Source: CADEDV01 sp964596345 (lineage in GTDB: Bacteria > Bacteroidota > Bacteroidia > Chitinophagales > Chitinophagaceae). From it: 64,000 nt of DNA. The DNA is taken from NCBI GenBank assembly GCA_964596345.1, contig CAZQSZ010000006.1, positions 186,001-250,000 of the forward strand. Reading direction: 5' to 3'. The notes under the pieces were generated by a model, which was not told the origin of the DNA, did no database searches, and saw only the letters and a list, made by a program, of their open reading frames with translations. Shown in pieces: positions 9,039 through 18,525 of this stretch. The position numbers were made by a program, and so were the translations under genes. Position 1 is the stretch's first letter. Every line of letters starts with the position of its first letter.

Positions 9039-9728
9039 TCAGGCCGGTTTTTGCCGTTCGCCAAATAAGAGGCTGCCGATCCTGACCATATTACTGCCCT
9101 CTTCAATGGCCGTTTTATAGTCGCTGCTCATGCCCATAGAAAGAGTTTGAAGTAGCTGGTTTGAAGTTTGAGGTTTGGCGTGTTTATCGAAAAGAGCTTT
9201 TAAATACCTGAATTCATTCCTTACCAAATCCATATCATCAGAAAAAGAGGCCATACCCATTAACCCGCAAACCCGGACATTATTAAGAACATTTAGCTGG
9301 CCATATTTTGGCAGGGTACTTAACAAAAGTGATAATTCATTTTCATCTAAACCAAACTTGGTTTCCTCCTTAGCAATATATACCTGCAGCAGGCAATCAA
9401 TGATACGGCTATGCTTTTTTGCCTGCTTATCGATCTCCTGTAATAATTTAAAACTATCCACCCCATGGATGAGATGAACGAAGGAAGCGATGTATTTTAC
9501 TTTATTGCTTTGCAGGTGCCCGATAAAATGCCAGCGGATATCTTTGGGTAACTGTGCTTCCTTGTCCACCAGTTCCTGCACATAATTTTCGCCAAAGTCG
9601 CGGTGACCGAGTTCGTAGAGCTCAAGAATATCTTCAACAGGTTTGGTTTTGGAAACCGCCACCAATGTAACTGCTTTGGCCTGCAGTTCATTTTTTATCT
9701 GTTCGTAATTCCTTTTATTAACAGGCAT
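9039..9728 (-). CDS. YggS/PROSC family PLP-binding protein
   Basis: A 229-aa TIM-barrel PLP protein. Lys27 in LVAVSKTKP is the PLP Schiff-base residue, followed by DFGENYVQEL, WHFIGHLQSNKVKY, and near the C-terminus LSMGMSSDYKTAIEEGSNMVRIGSLLFG (quoted in parts of a contiguous stretch). The family maintains pyridoxal phosphate homeostasis and has no proven enzymatic turnover. Residues encoded around 9144-9178 (HAKPQTSNQLLQT) come from a quasi-repeated AAACTTC stretch and look longer than the usual loop, as if repeat DNA had expanded into the gene. Confidence 0.92.
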   Translation of the reverse strand: MPVNKRNYEQIKNELQAKAVTLVAVSKTKPVEDILELYELGHRDFGENYVQELVDKEAQLPKDIRWHFIGHLQSNKVKYIASFVHLIHGVDSFKLLQEIDKQAKKHSRIIDCLLQVYIAKEETKFGLDENELSLLLSTLPKYGQLNVLNNVRVCGLMGMASFSDDMDLVRNEFRYLKALFDKHAKPQTSNQLLQTLSMGMSSDYKTAIEEGSNMVRIGSLLFGERQKPA

Positions 9729-9737
9729 TTTTTTTAT

Positions 9738-11015
9738 TTACCGTACGTATATCTGTCCTTCTTTCATCACAAATTTCACCTTGTACAAAGCCTTCTTAAA
9801 ATCTTTTTCAAGATCACCGTCAAAAGCAACAATATCTGCCGTCATGTTTTCTTTTATCACGCCGGTAAAACGATCCACCCCGCAGGCAATGGCGGCATTT
9901 TTGGTAGCGGTCTTCAATACATCAGCCGGGTTATTGCAGGCTTCAAAATAAGTATCCAGCGTATTTTTTGCTGCCTGCCCCTGCGGTATCTTATTAAAAA
10001 GATACATATCAGAGCCATTGACCACCATAACTCCCTTTTCGATTCCTTTTTTCACAATGGTTTCCCCGGCTGTTACGTAAGAGCGAAGACCATTCAGTTC
10101 ATCGGCAGTGATTTTTCTTTCATTATCCGCAAAGAGACGGATATAGGCATCGTAATCGCCGATAGTCGGAACGAGGTATATTTTTTTCTTTGCCATTTTA
10201 TCCAGCAAACTGTCTGCAATACCATAACCATGTTCAATCCCATCCACGCCTGCTTCCAGTGCCCGGTCAATCACGGCATCATAAGTGGCATGCGCAGTTA
10301 CTTTTATTCCGAATGAATGGGCTGTTTCCACGATCATCTTTACTTCTTCCAGCGGCAAGGTGATACGGCCATCACCCATCACCACTTTTATCACATCAGC
10401 TCCTTTAGAAATATGATCCTTGACCGCCTGCCGGGCATCCTCCACATTTTTGATCACCCGGTATTCTTTATCAATCACAAAACGGTTATGAGATGCCAGG
10501 TTAAAGAATTGTCCGTCTTCCGGGCTTAAAATGGGGCCTGAAACAATCATCCTGGGACCAACCATCCATCCATTACCGATGGCCCGCTTAAGATTAAGGT
10601 CTAAAAACTGGCCGGAATTACCGAGGTCCCGTATGGTAGTGAACCCCGCCTCTAAAAAACTTTTACAAATACCAACAGCCCGCAATGTTCTTTCCATATC
10701 ACCATTGATGAAAAGGTCTGTTTCCAGCGGATCTGTCATTTTCTGGATGGTAAGTACATGCGTATGTGCATCGATGAGACCAGGAGTTACCGTGCAGCTT
10801 TGCAGGTTGATCACTTCTGTTCCCTCCGGTTTGGTGAGATTGGAACCCACCTTTTCAATCTTTTTGCCTTTCACCAATATCTCCTGGTTTTTCAGGAAAA
10901 TATTTTTTTCACTGTCATACAGTTTGGCAACTTTTAATAAATAAACTTTTTCTGCAACCTGGGAATGCAACAAAAGGCTGGCTGATAATGCCAGTACGAC
11001 TGAGAGAATTTTCAT
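9738..11015 (-). CDS. Exported amidohydrolase family protein (imidazolonepropionase-like)
   Basis: A 425-aa protein with a signal peptide (MKILSVVLALSASLLLHSQ). Metal-site motifs appear in the usual order: VTPGLIDAHTHV (HxH), a probable carbamylated Lys in GADVIKVVMGDG, His in KVTAHATYD, His in GVDGIEHGYG, and Asp in VNGSDMYLFN. This set matches the imidazolonepropionase/prolidase-like branch of the amidohydrolase superfamily, whose exported members often cleave Xaa-Pro dipeptides or similar amides. The substrate is not predictable. It ends 9 bp before yggS on the same strand and may be transcribed with it. Confidence 0.85.
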   Translation of the reverse strand: MKILSVVLALSASLLLHSQVAEKVYLLKVAKLYDSEKNIFLKNQEILVKGKKIEKVGSNLTKPEGTEVINLQSCTVTPGLIDAHTHVLTIQKMTDPLETDLFINGDMERTLRAVGICKSFLEAGFTTIRDLGNSGQFLDLNLKRAIGNGWMVGPRMIVSGPILSPEDGQFFNLASHNRFVIDKEYRVIKNVEDARQAVKDHISKGADVIKVVMGDGRITLPLEEVKMIVETAHSFGIKVTAHATYDAVIDRALEAGVDGIEHGYGIADSLLDKMAKKKIYLVPTIGDYDAYIRLFADNERKITADELNGLRSYVTAGETIVKKGIEKGVMVVNGSDMYLFNKIPQGQAAKNTLDTYFEACNNPADVLKTATKNAAIACGVDRFTGVIKENMTADIVAFDGDLEKDFKKALYKVKFVMKEGQIYVR

Positions 11016-11058
11016 ACAAGAGTTAACTTTTAACGGCTAAGATATTGCAAAAAACAAA

Positions 11059-12216
11059 TCAGCCTTTCAGGATACTCCTGCTGATCACAATCCGCTGCAC
11101 TTCGCTGGTGCCTTCATAGATCTGGGTGATCTTGGCATCCCGCATCAGCCGTTCCACATGGTATTCTTTCACAAAACCATATCCCCCGTGTATTTGTACT
11201 GCTTCCACAGTTGTCCACATAGCCGTTTCAGAAGCGTATACTTTGGCCATGGAAGAGCTCAAGGTGTAATCAAGATGGTTATCTTTTTCCCAGGCGGCTT
11301 TTAAACACAATAAACGGGCAGCTTCAATTTTAGTAGCCATATCCGCCAGTTTGAAAGCAATGGCCTGGTGATTCATGATCTCGGTACCAAAGGCTTTTCT
11401 TGTTTTGGAATATTCTTTCGCCAGTTCATAAGCACCACTGGCAATCCCCAATGCCTGTGAAGCGATACCGATCCTTCCGCCTGCTAATGTTTTCATAGCG
11501 AACTTGAAACCAAATCCATCTTCCCCGATACGGTTCTCTTTTGGCACTTTTACATCAGTGAACATGACGGTATGGGTATCGCTTCCGCGGATACCAAGTT
11601 TATTTTCTTTAGCGGCAACCGTTACCCCGGGCCAGTTTTTTTCAACGATCAGGCAATTGATACCTTTTGATCCCTTGGATGGATCTGTTTGGGCAATGAC
11701 CAGGTAAACCGATGCCGTACCACCATTGGTGATCCAGTTCTTGGTGCCGTTGAGTAAATAATGGTCCCCTTTATCTTCGGCGGTGGTGCGTTGCGAAGTG
11801 GCGTCACTACCTGCTTCCGGCTCACTCAGCATAAAGGCCCCGATATATAACTCACCCTCTTTTTTGCCCTGGGCCAGCGGCGTTAAATATTTTTGTTTTT
11901 GTGCTTCATTGCCATATTCCTGCAGGCCGTAACAAACAAGACTGTTGTTCACACTCATGCAGACACTCACACTGGCATCAATTTTTGAAATCTCCTCCAT
12001 CGCCAATACATAACTAATGGTGTCCATCCCGGCACCACCGTATTCCGGTTTCACCATCATACCCATAAAACCAAGATCGGCCAGCTTCATGATCTGCTTG
12101 CGGGGAAACTGTTGTTTCTCGTCCCTTTCAATTACGCCGGGCAAACATTCATTTTTGGCAAAATCCCGGGCCGCTTGCTGAATCATCAATTGTTCCTCAG
12201 TGAGTTGAAATAACAT
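11059..12216 (-). CDS. Acyl-CoA dehydrogenase
   Basis: A 385-aa flavoenzyme from the ATG at 12216. This start is supported by a TATATTTG promoter box at 12242-12235, which would lie inside any longer reading. The chain shows the ACAD N-, middle and C-terminal domains: FMLSEPEAGSDATSQRTTA (FAD/substrate region), the KNWITNGG loop, RIGIASQALGIA, and the C-terminal IYEGTSEVQR with Glu368 as the expected catalytic base of short-chain enzymes. It should introduce the alpha-beta double bond into acyl-CoA in fatty acid or branched-chain amino acid breakdown. No electron-transfer flavoprotein genes lie nearby. Confidence 0.93.
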   Translation of the reverse strand: MLFQLTEEQLMIQQAARDFAKNECLPGVIERDEKQQFPRKQIMKLADLGFMGMMVKPEYGGAGMDTISYVLAMEEISKIDASVSVCMSVNNSLVCYGLQEYGNEAQKQKYLTPLAQGKKEGELYIGAFMLSEPEAGSDATSQRTTAEDKGDHYLLNGTKNWITNGGTASVYLVIAQTDPSKGSKGINCLIVEKNWPGVTVAAKENKLGIRGSDTHTVMFTDVKVPKENRIGEDGFGFKFAMKTLAGGRIGIASQALGIASGAYELAKEYSKTRKAFGTEIMNHQAIAFKLADMATKIEAARLLCLKAAWEKDNHLDYTLSSSMAKVYASETAMWTTVEAVQIHGGYGFVKEYHVERLMRDAKITQIYEGTSEVQRIVISRSILKG

Positions 12217-12234
12217 ACGCTTGTTAGATTTGCA

Positions 12235-12242
12235 CAAATATA
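12235..12242 (-). promoter_or_regulatory. -7 box of the acyl-CoA dehydrogenase promoter
   Basis: TATATTTG on the minus strand matches the Bacteroidota -7 consensus TAnnTTTG exactly and lies 18 bp upstream of the ATG at 12216. A -33 TTTG is not obvious. Confidence 0.55.
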
Positions 12243-12357
12243 AGGGCAAAGCCCTGTTGGTAAAGAAAATTTGGAAGCTGCCGCCTTTAAGGTGCGGCTA
12301 TATTTATTACATAAGTAATACCGCCGGAAGGGTATGTCATGATGAACCACTAAAGTC

Positions 12358-12365
12358 TACATTTG
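12358..12365 (+). promoter_or_regulatory. -7 box of the M48-like protease promoter
   Basis: TACATTTG matches TAnnTTTG exactly and lies 15 bp upstream of the ATG at 12381. This makes the in-frame TTG at 12363 an unlikely start. Together with the box at 12235-12242 it defines a divergent promoter region between the two genes. Confidence 0.55.
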
Positions 12366-12380
12366 AAAAAAACTACCCAT

Positions 12381-13670
12381 ATGATCAAATTGTTTACCGG
12401 GATCATCTTCCTGTTTTTCACATTCAGCCTGGCTGCGCAGACCCGGATCTATTCCTGCAGTTATTATGGTGAAAAAGCCAAAATGACCCGGATGGAGATC
12501 TGCCTGCAGAATAATTCCTATGTTTCCGGGATCGCTGATGATAGCCGGGCAATTGCCATCGTTGACAGGATCATGCAGGAAGTGGGATTACCCCGTAATT
12601 TCCTTGTTGTTGAATGCCCGGAGATAGACAACTGCAAAGCGGTGAACTACCTGGCTAAAACCGGTTCACTCCGCTATATTGTTTATGATGATAAATTTAT
12701 GCGGACACTGGACACGGCTTCGGCTACTGCCGATGATTATTGGGCATCCATCAGTATCATGGCACACGAGATCGGTCACCATCTTTGCGGTCACACACTC
12801 GACAGTATCGGCAGCCGCCCGGATAAGGAATTAGAGGCAGACGCTTTTTCCGGGTTTATCATGTATAAACTCGGGGCCACGCTGGACCAGTCACAAGCGG
12901 TTTTTAAAGCCATGACTGAATTATATGGCGATGCAACGATCGTTTCCACCCACCCTCCTTTGCGCAACCGGTTAGCAGCGATCCGCAGCGGATGGAATAA
13001 TGGCTGGAGCAGCAATTACCGGCAGCAACAAAATAAAAACGAAAGACCTGTTTTAGCCTCCTGGGAGGATATCGCTATGGAATTATACAATGATGCCTAT
13101 CTCCTGAATAAAACAGGTAAATACAAAGAAGCGGCCCTGAAAGCCTCCACAGCTATTCACCTGAAAAAAGATTTTGCAGAGGCTTATGTGCAAAGAGGCC
13201 TGGCGGAAGCCAACCTGTTACAAACCAATGAAGCCATAAAATCACTCGATTCTGCCCTTACTATTGCCCCATCTCTTACAATTGCCCGGGCCTATAAAGG
13301 AAGAGCATATACTAATGCAAAATCATACAGCTTTGCGGAATTCGAATTCATACTTGCGATGAAAAAAGATTCCATTAACCCCGCTGCATGGGCAGAAAGA
13401 GCCTTGCTCCGAAATACCCAGGGGTTGTACGATAAAGCGATCAAAGATGCAGAGACAGCACTAGACCTGGGCTACCAGGATGTGCATGTACCATTAGGAG
13501 TTATTGGTTATGCTTACTTCAAGAAAAAGAAATATACAGAAGCTACTTATTTTTTTGCACAGGCCCTTGAATACAACCCAATTGATGAATTTTCGAGCAA
13601 ATGGGGGCAACAGGCCTATAAACTGATGAAAGCGGCAGAAAAGAAACCTAAGACCGGCGTAAAAAAATGA
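12381..13670 (+). CDS. M48-like metalloprotease with C-terminal TPR repeats
   Basis: A 429-aa exported protein with signal peptide MIKLFTGIIFLFFTFSLAAQ. The zinc site is MAHEIGHHLCGH (His129, Glu130, His133), with a downstream KELEADAFSGF that supplies the third-ligand Glu as in M48 peptidases. Residues about 235-400 contain tetratricopeptide units (ALKASTAIHLKKDFAEAYVQRG, quoted in part; later units around SYSFAEFEFIL and KYTEATYFFAQAL). The combination resembles BepA-type periplasmic M48-TPR proteins, but the N-terminal region differs and there is no clear BepA plug. It is probably a periplasmic protease involved in envelope quality control. Confidence 0.8.
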   Translation: MIKLFTGIIFLFFTFSLAAQTRIYSCSYYGEKAKMTRMEICLQNNSYVSGIADDSRAIAIVDRIMQEVGLPRNFLVVECPEIDNCKAVNYLAKTGSLRYIVYDDKFMRTLDTASATADDYWASISIMAHEIGHHLCGHTLDSIGSRPDKELEADAFSGFIMYKLGATLDQSQAVFKAMTELYGDATIVSTHPPLRNRLAAIRSGWNNGWSSNYRQQQNKNERPVLASWEDIAMELYNDAYLLNKTGKYKEAALKASTAIHLKKDFAEAYVQRGLAEANLLQTNEAIKSLDSALTIAPSLTIARAYKGRAYTNAKSYSFAEFEFILAMKKDSINPAAWAERALLRNTQGLYDKAIKDAETALDLGYQDVHVPLGVIGYAYFKKKKYTEATYFFAQALEYNPIDEFSSKWGQQAYKLMKAAEKKPKTGVKK

Positions 13671-13724
13671 TCTTCCTCAGGCTTTAAGCTGAAACAAAAC
13701 AGGATAGCATGATCTATTTTGACC

Positions 13725-13732
13725 TAAATTTG
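13725..13732 (+). promoter_or_regulatory. -7 box of the ccmE-ccmF promoter
   Basis: TAAATTTG fits TAnnTTTG exactly and ends 26 bp before the ccmE ATG at 13759. It lies after the end of the previous gene (13670), so it could drive the ccmE-ccmF pair independently. Confidence 0.5.
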
Positions 13733-13758
13733 CTGTTGCAAAAAACCAAAAACAGGTT

Positions 13759-14208
13759 ATGAAAAAGATCCATATTATTCTGCTCGTTCTGATTGCTGGT
13801 GCTATTGCTGTATTAATCAGTTTTCTGAATACTACCGCCACTTATGAGACCATTGCCGGTGCGAAATCAAACCCCGGAAAATTTGTGCATGTAGCTGCCC
13901 AGCTTGACAAATCAGTTCCACTGGATTACGATGACCTGAAAGACCCTAATCTCTTAGGTTTTATGGCTTACGACAGCACCGGCGAAAAAATGAAAGTGAT
14001 CTACCGCAAAGGAAAGATTGAGAACCTGGAGATCAGTGAAAAACTGGTACTGGAAGGACGTTATGATGCAGCAGCCAACCAGTTTGAATGTAAAAGGGTA
14101 CAAACAAAATGCCCTTCCAAGTACAAAGACGATATGAAAGCAGCGCAAAAGAACATTCAGCATAATGCTGCTACCGGAAACAGCAACGGAAACAACACTA
14201 CTTATTGA
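13759..14208 (+). CDS. ccmE: Cytochrome c maturation protein CcmE, CXXXY-type variant
   Basis: The product has 149 aa: one N-terminal membrane anchor (residues 4-23) and a periplasmic OB-fold domain (NPGKFVHVAAQL, LLGFMAYDSTGEKMKVIYR, EKLVLEGRYD). The family carries haem from the CcmABCD complex to CcmF. The classical haem-binding motif HDENY is absent; instead Cys118-Pro-Ser-Lys-Tyr122 gives the CXXXY motif known from the cysteine-type CcmE of some sulfate reducers and archaea. It lies 18 bp upstream of ccmF, in the order expected for haem delivery. The identification is firm from fold pattern plus context; the chemistry is inferred. Confidence 0.85.
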   Translation: MKKIHIILLVLIAGAIAVLISFLNTTATYETIAGAKSNPGKFVHVAAQLDKSVPLDYDDLKDPNLLGFMAYDSTGEKMKVIYRKGKIENLEISEKLVLEGRYDAAANQFECKRVQTKCPSKYKDDMKAAQKNIQHNAATGNSNGNNTTY

Positions 14209-14226
14209 AAATAATTATCCCTCAGC

Positions 14227-16827
14227 ATGGATTACGCAGGTGAAAACCTTTTACCAGGTCAGTTAGGACATTTCTTTATCGTTCTTTCCTTAGTCGCTTC
14301 TTTGGTTGCGACTTTTGCTTATTTTATGGCTACCCGTTCTAAACCCGAACAGGATGCCAGCTATTGGAAAAGACTGGGGCGTTTTGCTTTTATCACGGAG
14401 TGTATTTCTGTATTTGCCATCTTTGGCATTCTCTTCTATATCATCTACAATCACCTTTTTGAATACAAATATGCCTGGCAGCACAGTAGCTTATCGCTGG
14501 AGTTCAAATACCTGCTGGCCTGTTTCTGGGAAGGACAGGAAGGCAGTTTCCTGTTGTGGGGCATCTGGCATTGTGTGCTGGGATTAATATTAATAAAAAC
14601 AAGCAAGAAATGGGAAGCACCGGTAATGACCGTCGTAAGCTTTGCACAGGTTTGGCTGGCTACAATGATCGCCGGTATCTATGTTTTTGGTCATAATATT
14701 GGTTCTAACCCGTTCTTGTTACTCAGAGATTCCGGTGTGCTGGATGGGGCTGCTGCCTTACATATTGATCTGGATATAACCCAGCCGTTGAAGCCGGACT
14801 ATCTTTTATCCATCAGGGATGGAAATGACCTGAATCCTTTATTGCAGAATTATTGGATGGTTATTCATCCACCTGTACTGTTCCTGGGATTTGCATCCAC
14901 CATTGTTCCGTTTGCCTTTGCTGTTGCCGGCTTATGGACAAAGAATTTTGGTGACTGGGTAAAACAAGCCATCCCCTGGACCTTGTTTGCCACGGCTGTA
15001 TTAGGTGTTGGTATCATGATGGGCGGTATGTGGGCCTATGAATCGCTTACTTTTGGTGGTTACTGGGCCTGGGATCCTGTAGAGAACGCATCATTGGTTC
15101 CCTGGCTGATATTGGTATCAGGTTTACATACTTTGCTTATTTATAAACACAGCGGGCATTCGCTCCGGTCTACTTACCTGTTCCTGATATTGTCTTTTCT
15201 TTTTGTATTGTATTCCACCTTCCTTACCCGAAGCGGTATATTAGGCGAAACATCTGTTCACGCCTTTACAGACCTGGGCATGAATAAACAATTGTTCCTG
15301 TTCATGTATTCCTTTGTATGGTTGGCCGGTATCATTGGAGCAAAAAACCTGAGGTCAGTGCTGGGAGTACTGGCTATAGCAACGGTGATGGCCCTATTGA
15401 GCAACTATATCAATATCGCCTGGCTGGGTTCATTAGCACTACTGACAGGTATTGGTTTTACTATTTACCAAATACAAACACAGGTACCCACCATTCAAAA
15501 AGAAGAAGCTACTTCTTCCAGGGAGTTCTGGATGTTCATTGGCTCATTGGTTTTCTTCTTATCCGCAATTGTCATTATTACGCAGACATCCTTGCCCGTA
15601 TTCAATGAAATTTTCGGTAAGAAAAAAGCTCCTTCCGAAGATCCTGAATTTGCCTACAATAATATCCAGATCTATGTAGCGGTGATACTGGCTATACTCA
15701 CCGCCGTAACACAATATTTGAAATATAAAGACACTCCCACTTCTTATTTCTGGAAGAAGATCGCAACGCCAACCGTGATCACCGCTGTTTTAGCAGTGGC
15801 CCTGTTTGCGGTATACGATATTACCTACACTAAAAAAGGACCCATGTTCCAGGGTGCTATCTGGCTGGCTGTTGTTTGCAGTATCTATACCATGGTGGCC
15901 AATATCTCTTATATCTGGCTGGGATTAAAAGGCAGCCTGAAGCTATCCGGCGGTTCCATTGCCCACTTCGGATTTGGAATGGTTCTTTTTGCCATTCTTA
16001 TCTCTTCTTCCAACAAAGAAATATTATCAAGGAATACCAGCGGCATATTTGTGCCACTGGGGGAAGGCAGCAAAGAAAACCCGGGTGAAAACCTGACACT
16101 GGTAAAAGGCATCAAAACCGATATGGGCAAATACTGGGTGACTTATGAAAGTGATTCAATGCATCCCAAAAAACAACAATGGTATTACAATATCCATTTC
16201 CAGCGCAAAGATGGCAAAGAGGATTTCATTTTACAGCCCAATGCCTTTGTTAACTATAAAGGGAATGCAGGGTTGATGGCCAATCCTTCTTCCCGGCATT
16301 ATTTTGATCATGATGTATTCACTTATATCACTTCCTTACCCGACCCGGAGCAGAAAGATACCACTACGTTTAAAACAACTATGCTGAAACCCGGCGATTC
16401 GCTTTTCTATTCCAATGGGTTTATGATCCTGGAAGATGTTGTTGCTAAAAAAGATCTTCCTGAAGACATCTTTGGAAAAGATGGAAGCCTGTATGAAGCA
16501 TCGGTAAAAATATTTTCGAAGAATGGCACCAGTTACAGTAAAATACCGAGACTGGCCATTGCAAAAGGGGAGCCACTGGCGATCCCTGATACCACCCTCG
16601 CAGAGAGCCTGGTGCTGCAATTACAAAAAGTGAACCCCGACAAAACCATAGAACTGGGAGTAAAAGAATCAGATGCGGTGATGAAATATGTGACATTAAA
16701 AGCTTATAAATTCCCCTATATCATTTTGCTCTGGCTGGGTGTGGCTATTACAGCTATTGGTATACTGGTCAGCATGGTAAGACGTATCCGGCTGAACCGG
16801 CTGAAGGCGGAAAAACTGGAAATATAA
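14227..16827 (+). CDS. ccmF: Cytochrome c haem lyase subunit CcmF
   Basis: An 866-aa polytopic membrane protein, longer than the roughly 650 aa usual in proteobacteria. The haem-handling WWD-type motif GGYWAWDPVENASLVPWL starts near residue 277. Conserved His are in MVIHPPVLFLGFA and in the ETSVHAFTDLG segment. Residues about 600-820 form a large soluble loop (YWVTYESDSMHPKKQQWYY and following) before the last membrane helix and a basic tail. It acts at the inner membrane in attaching haem to apocytochrome c. It is the downstream partner of ccmE; other ccm genes are outside the window. Confidence 0.92.
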   Translation: MDYAGENLLPGQLGHFFIVLSLVASLVATFAYFMATRSKPEQDASYWKRLGRFAFITECISVFAIFGILFYIIYNHLFEYKYAWQHSSLSLEFKYLLACFWEGQEGSFLLWGIWHCVLGLILIKTSKKWEAPVMTVVSFAQVWLATMIAGIYVFGHNIGSNPFLLLRDSGVLDGAAALHIDLDITQPLKPDYLLSIRDGNDLNPLLQNYWMVIHPPVLFLGFASTIVPFAFAVAGLWTKNFGDWVKQAIPWTLFATAVLGVGIMMGGMWAYESLTFGGYWAWDPVENASLVPWLILVSGLHTLLIYKHSGHSLRSTYLFLILSFLFVLYSTFLTRSGILGETSVHAFTDLGMNKQLFLFMYSFVWLAGIIGAKNLRSVLGVLAIATVMALLSNYINIAWLGSLALLTGIGFTIYQIQTQVPTIQKEEATSSREFWMFIGSLVFFLSAIVIITQTSLPVFNEIFGKKKAPSEDPEFAYNNIQIYVAVILAILTAVTQYLKYKDTPTSYFWKKIATPTVITAVLAVALFAVYDITYTKKGPMFQGAIWLAVVCSIYTMVANISYIWLGLKGSLKLSGGSIAHFGFGMVLFAILISSSNKEILSRNTSGIFVPLGEGSKENPGENLTLVKGIKTDMGKYWVTYESDSMHPKKQQWYYNIHFQRKDGKEDFILQPNAFVNYKGNAGLMANPSSRHYFDHDVFTYITSLPDPEQKDTTTFKTTMLKPGDSLFYSNGFMILEDVVAKKDLPEDIFGKDGSLYEASVKIFSKNGTSYSKIPRLAIAKGEPLAIPDTTLAESLVLQLQKVNPDKTIELGVKESDAVMKYVTLKAYKFPYIILLWLGVAITAIGILVSMVRRIRLNRLKAEKLEI

Positions 16828-16901
16828 CAGGCCTAGTACAGCGTTCCTGGCCGTTTTCCTGTCTGTGTATTATCAGTAATCATTTTGTATTTTTAGCGGC
16901 T

Positions 16902-17579
16902 GTGAAAACGTTAATACGATACCAGTTTCATTTTTTTATGGCAGTTGCCTGTCTGCTTGCAAGTGTTTTTTCCTTTGGTCAGGCTGAACAACCATCCCGC
17001 CCCCCCTCCATGAATGAAGTAGCCCGGAACTGGGGCTCCAACGACACGATCATCGTGGATGCTATCGTTTATGAAAATGAGGTAATGCCCTATAAGGAAC
17101 TGGGCATGGTTTGGGTAGGCAATTTATCCGGAAAGAAATTAGAGAAATATGTGAAGGAATGGACCCGGTTGAGAAATGCCGTGTATGTCACTTATCCTTA
17201 TGCAAAGATCGCCGGTGCCACTATCAATGATATCAATACCCACCTGGAAAACATCAGTTCAAAAAAAGAAAGAAAGGCCTATATCAAGTCAAGGGAGAAA
17301 GAACTAAAAAAACAATTCGGTGATCCTTTATCCAATCTTTCCGTTTACCAGGGAAAAGTATTGATGAAGCTCATCAACCGCCAAACCGGTAATAATTGCT
17401 ATGAAATTTTAAAAGAATACAAAGGTGGCGTCAATGCAAGGCTTTATCAAACCGTTGCTTTCTTTGTAGGCGGTAACCTGAAACAGGATTGGGACCTCAC
17501 TGATAAAACAGATCGCCAGATCGAAAACTTCGTGGTGGAAATAGACGGGGTCTGGTATAACAATCCTTACCGGAAGTAA
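16902..17579 (+). CDS. DUF4294 domain-containing exported protein
   Basis: A 225-aa protein with a GTG start, chosen because it directly precedes a signal peptide (MKTLIRYQFHFFMAVACLLASVF). A -7-like TATTTTTA at 16888-16895 lies only 6 bp upstream of the GTG. The body (EVMPYKELGMVWVGNLSGKK, NAVYVTYPYAKIAGATINDI, VYQGKVLMKLINRQTGNNCYE) matches what I recall of the Bacteroidota DUF4294 family. Its function is unknown. It contains a Lys/Glu-rich helical middle (residues about 95-130). Confidence 0.72.
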   Translation: MKTLIRYQFHFFMAVACLLASVFSFGQAEQPSRPPSMNEVARNWGSNDTIIVDAIVYENEVMPYKELGMVWVGNLSGKKLEKYVKEWTRLRNAVYVTYPYAKIAGATINDINTHLENISSKKERKAYIKSREKELKKQFGDPLSNLSVYQGKVLMKLINRQTGNNCYEILKEYKGGVNARLYQTVAFFVGGNLKQDWDLTDKTDRQIENFVVEIDGVWYNNPYRK

Positions 17580-17682
17580 GAAAGCCTGCTCCTCCGGCGT
17601 ATACGACTTCTTTCCAATTTCCATAACTTTATCACCCGGGATGATCTTCTTCTGATCCCCTACTAATCGTTTTAAAAGAAAT

Positions 17683-18420
17683 ATGAAACTAGATATACTT
17701 GCCATCGGTGTTCACCCGGATGATGTGGAACTTGGCTGTTCCGGTGTATTGATCAATGAAATAAAAAGAGGTAAAAAAGCAGGCATTCTTGACCTGACAC
17801 AGGGAGAACTGGGAACAAGGGGTACTATTGAAACCCGGTACCAGGAAGCAGCGAATGCAGCGATGATCATCGGCGTGCAGGTAAGAGAGAACCTGAAAAT
17901 GAGAGATGGTTTTTTCCGGAATGATGAAGAACACCAGTTAAAACTGATCACTGCCATCCGGAAATACCAGCCGGATATTGTTATCGCCAATGTACTAAAT
18001 GACCGCCACCCTGATCATGGCCGGGCAGGAAATATGATCGCTGATTGCTGTTTCCTGTCGGGCCTGGCAAAAATTGAGACCAAAGATGACAACGGAAACC
18101 CACAGGCCAGGTGGCGCCCCTCTTATGTACTTCATTATATACAGGACTGGTATCATGAACCCGACCTGTTAATTGATATCAGTGATGTATTTGAACAACG
18201 GATGAAATCTATCGAAGCGTATACCACCCAATTCCACACACCGGACAGTGATACAGATGGTCCCCAAACCTATATCTCCACTCCTGATTTTTTAGATGCC
18301 GTCATTGCAAGAGCCAGGATGTTTGGTAAGCGAATCGGGGTGAAATATGCCGAGGGTTTTATCAGCGAAAAAAAGATCGGGATCCGTAATCTTGACGCCC
18401 TTGTTCAGGTAGAAACATGA
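17683..18420 (+). CDS. bshB1: Bacillithiol biosynthesis deacetylase BshB1
   Basis: A 245-aa LmbE/PIG-L-fold zinc deacetylase. The metal motif VHPDD is at His11-Asp14 and the second His pair sits in DRHPDHGRA (His109, His112); DLTQGELGTRGT is also conserved. The sequence follows the BshB1 subtype closely. It removes the acetyl group from N-acetylglucosaminyl malate, the second step of bacillithiol synthesis. The next enzyme, BshC, is encoded at 43046-44647; bshA is not in the window. Confidence 0.93.
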   Translation: MKLDILAIGVHPDDVELGCSGVLINEIKRGKKAGILDLTQGELGTRGTIETRYQEAANAAMIIGVQVRENLKMRDGFFRNDEEHQLKLITAIRKYQPDIVIANVLNDRHPDHGRAGNMIADCCFLSGLAKIETKDDNGNPQARWRPSYVLHYIQDWYHEPDLLIDISDVFEQRMKSIEAYTTQFHTPDSDTDGPQTYISTPDFLDAVIARARMFGKRIGVKYAEGFISEKKIGIRNLDALVQVET

Positions 18421-18525
18421 TTTTGTACAACAAATCAGCCTCAAAAGCAGTATTGTGATAATCAACACACTTATTTCCGTGATTTTGAGTTATTTTTACC
18501 TATTATTTAAGACAACTCGTTTCTA

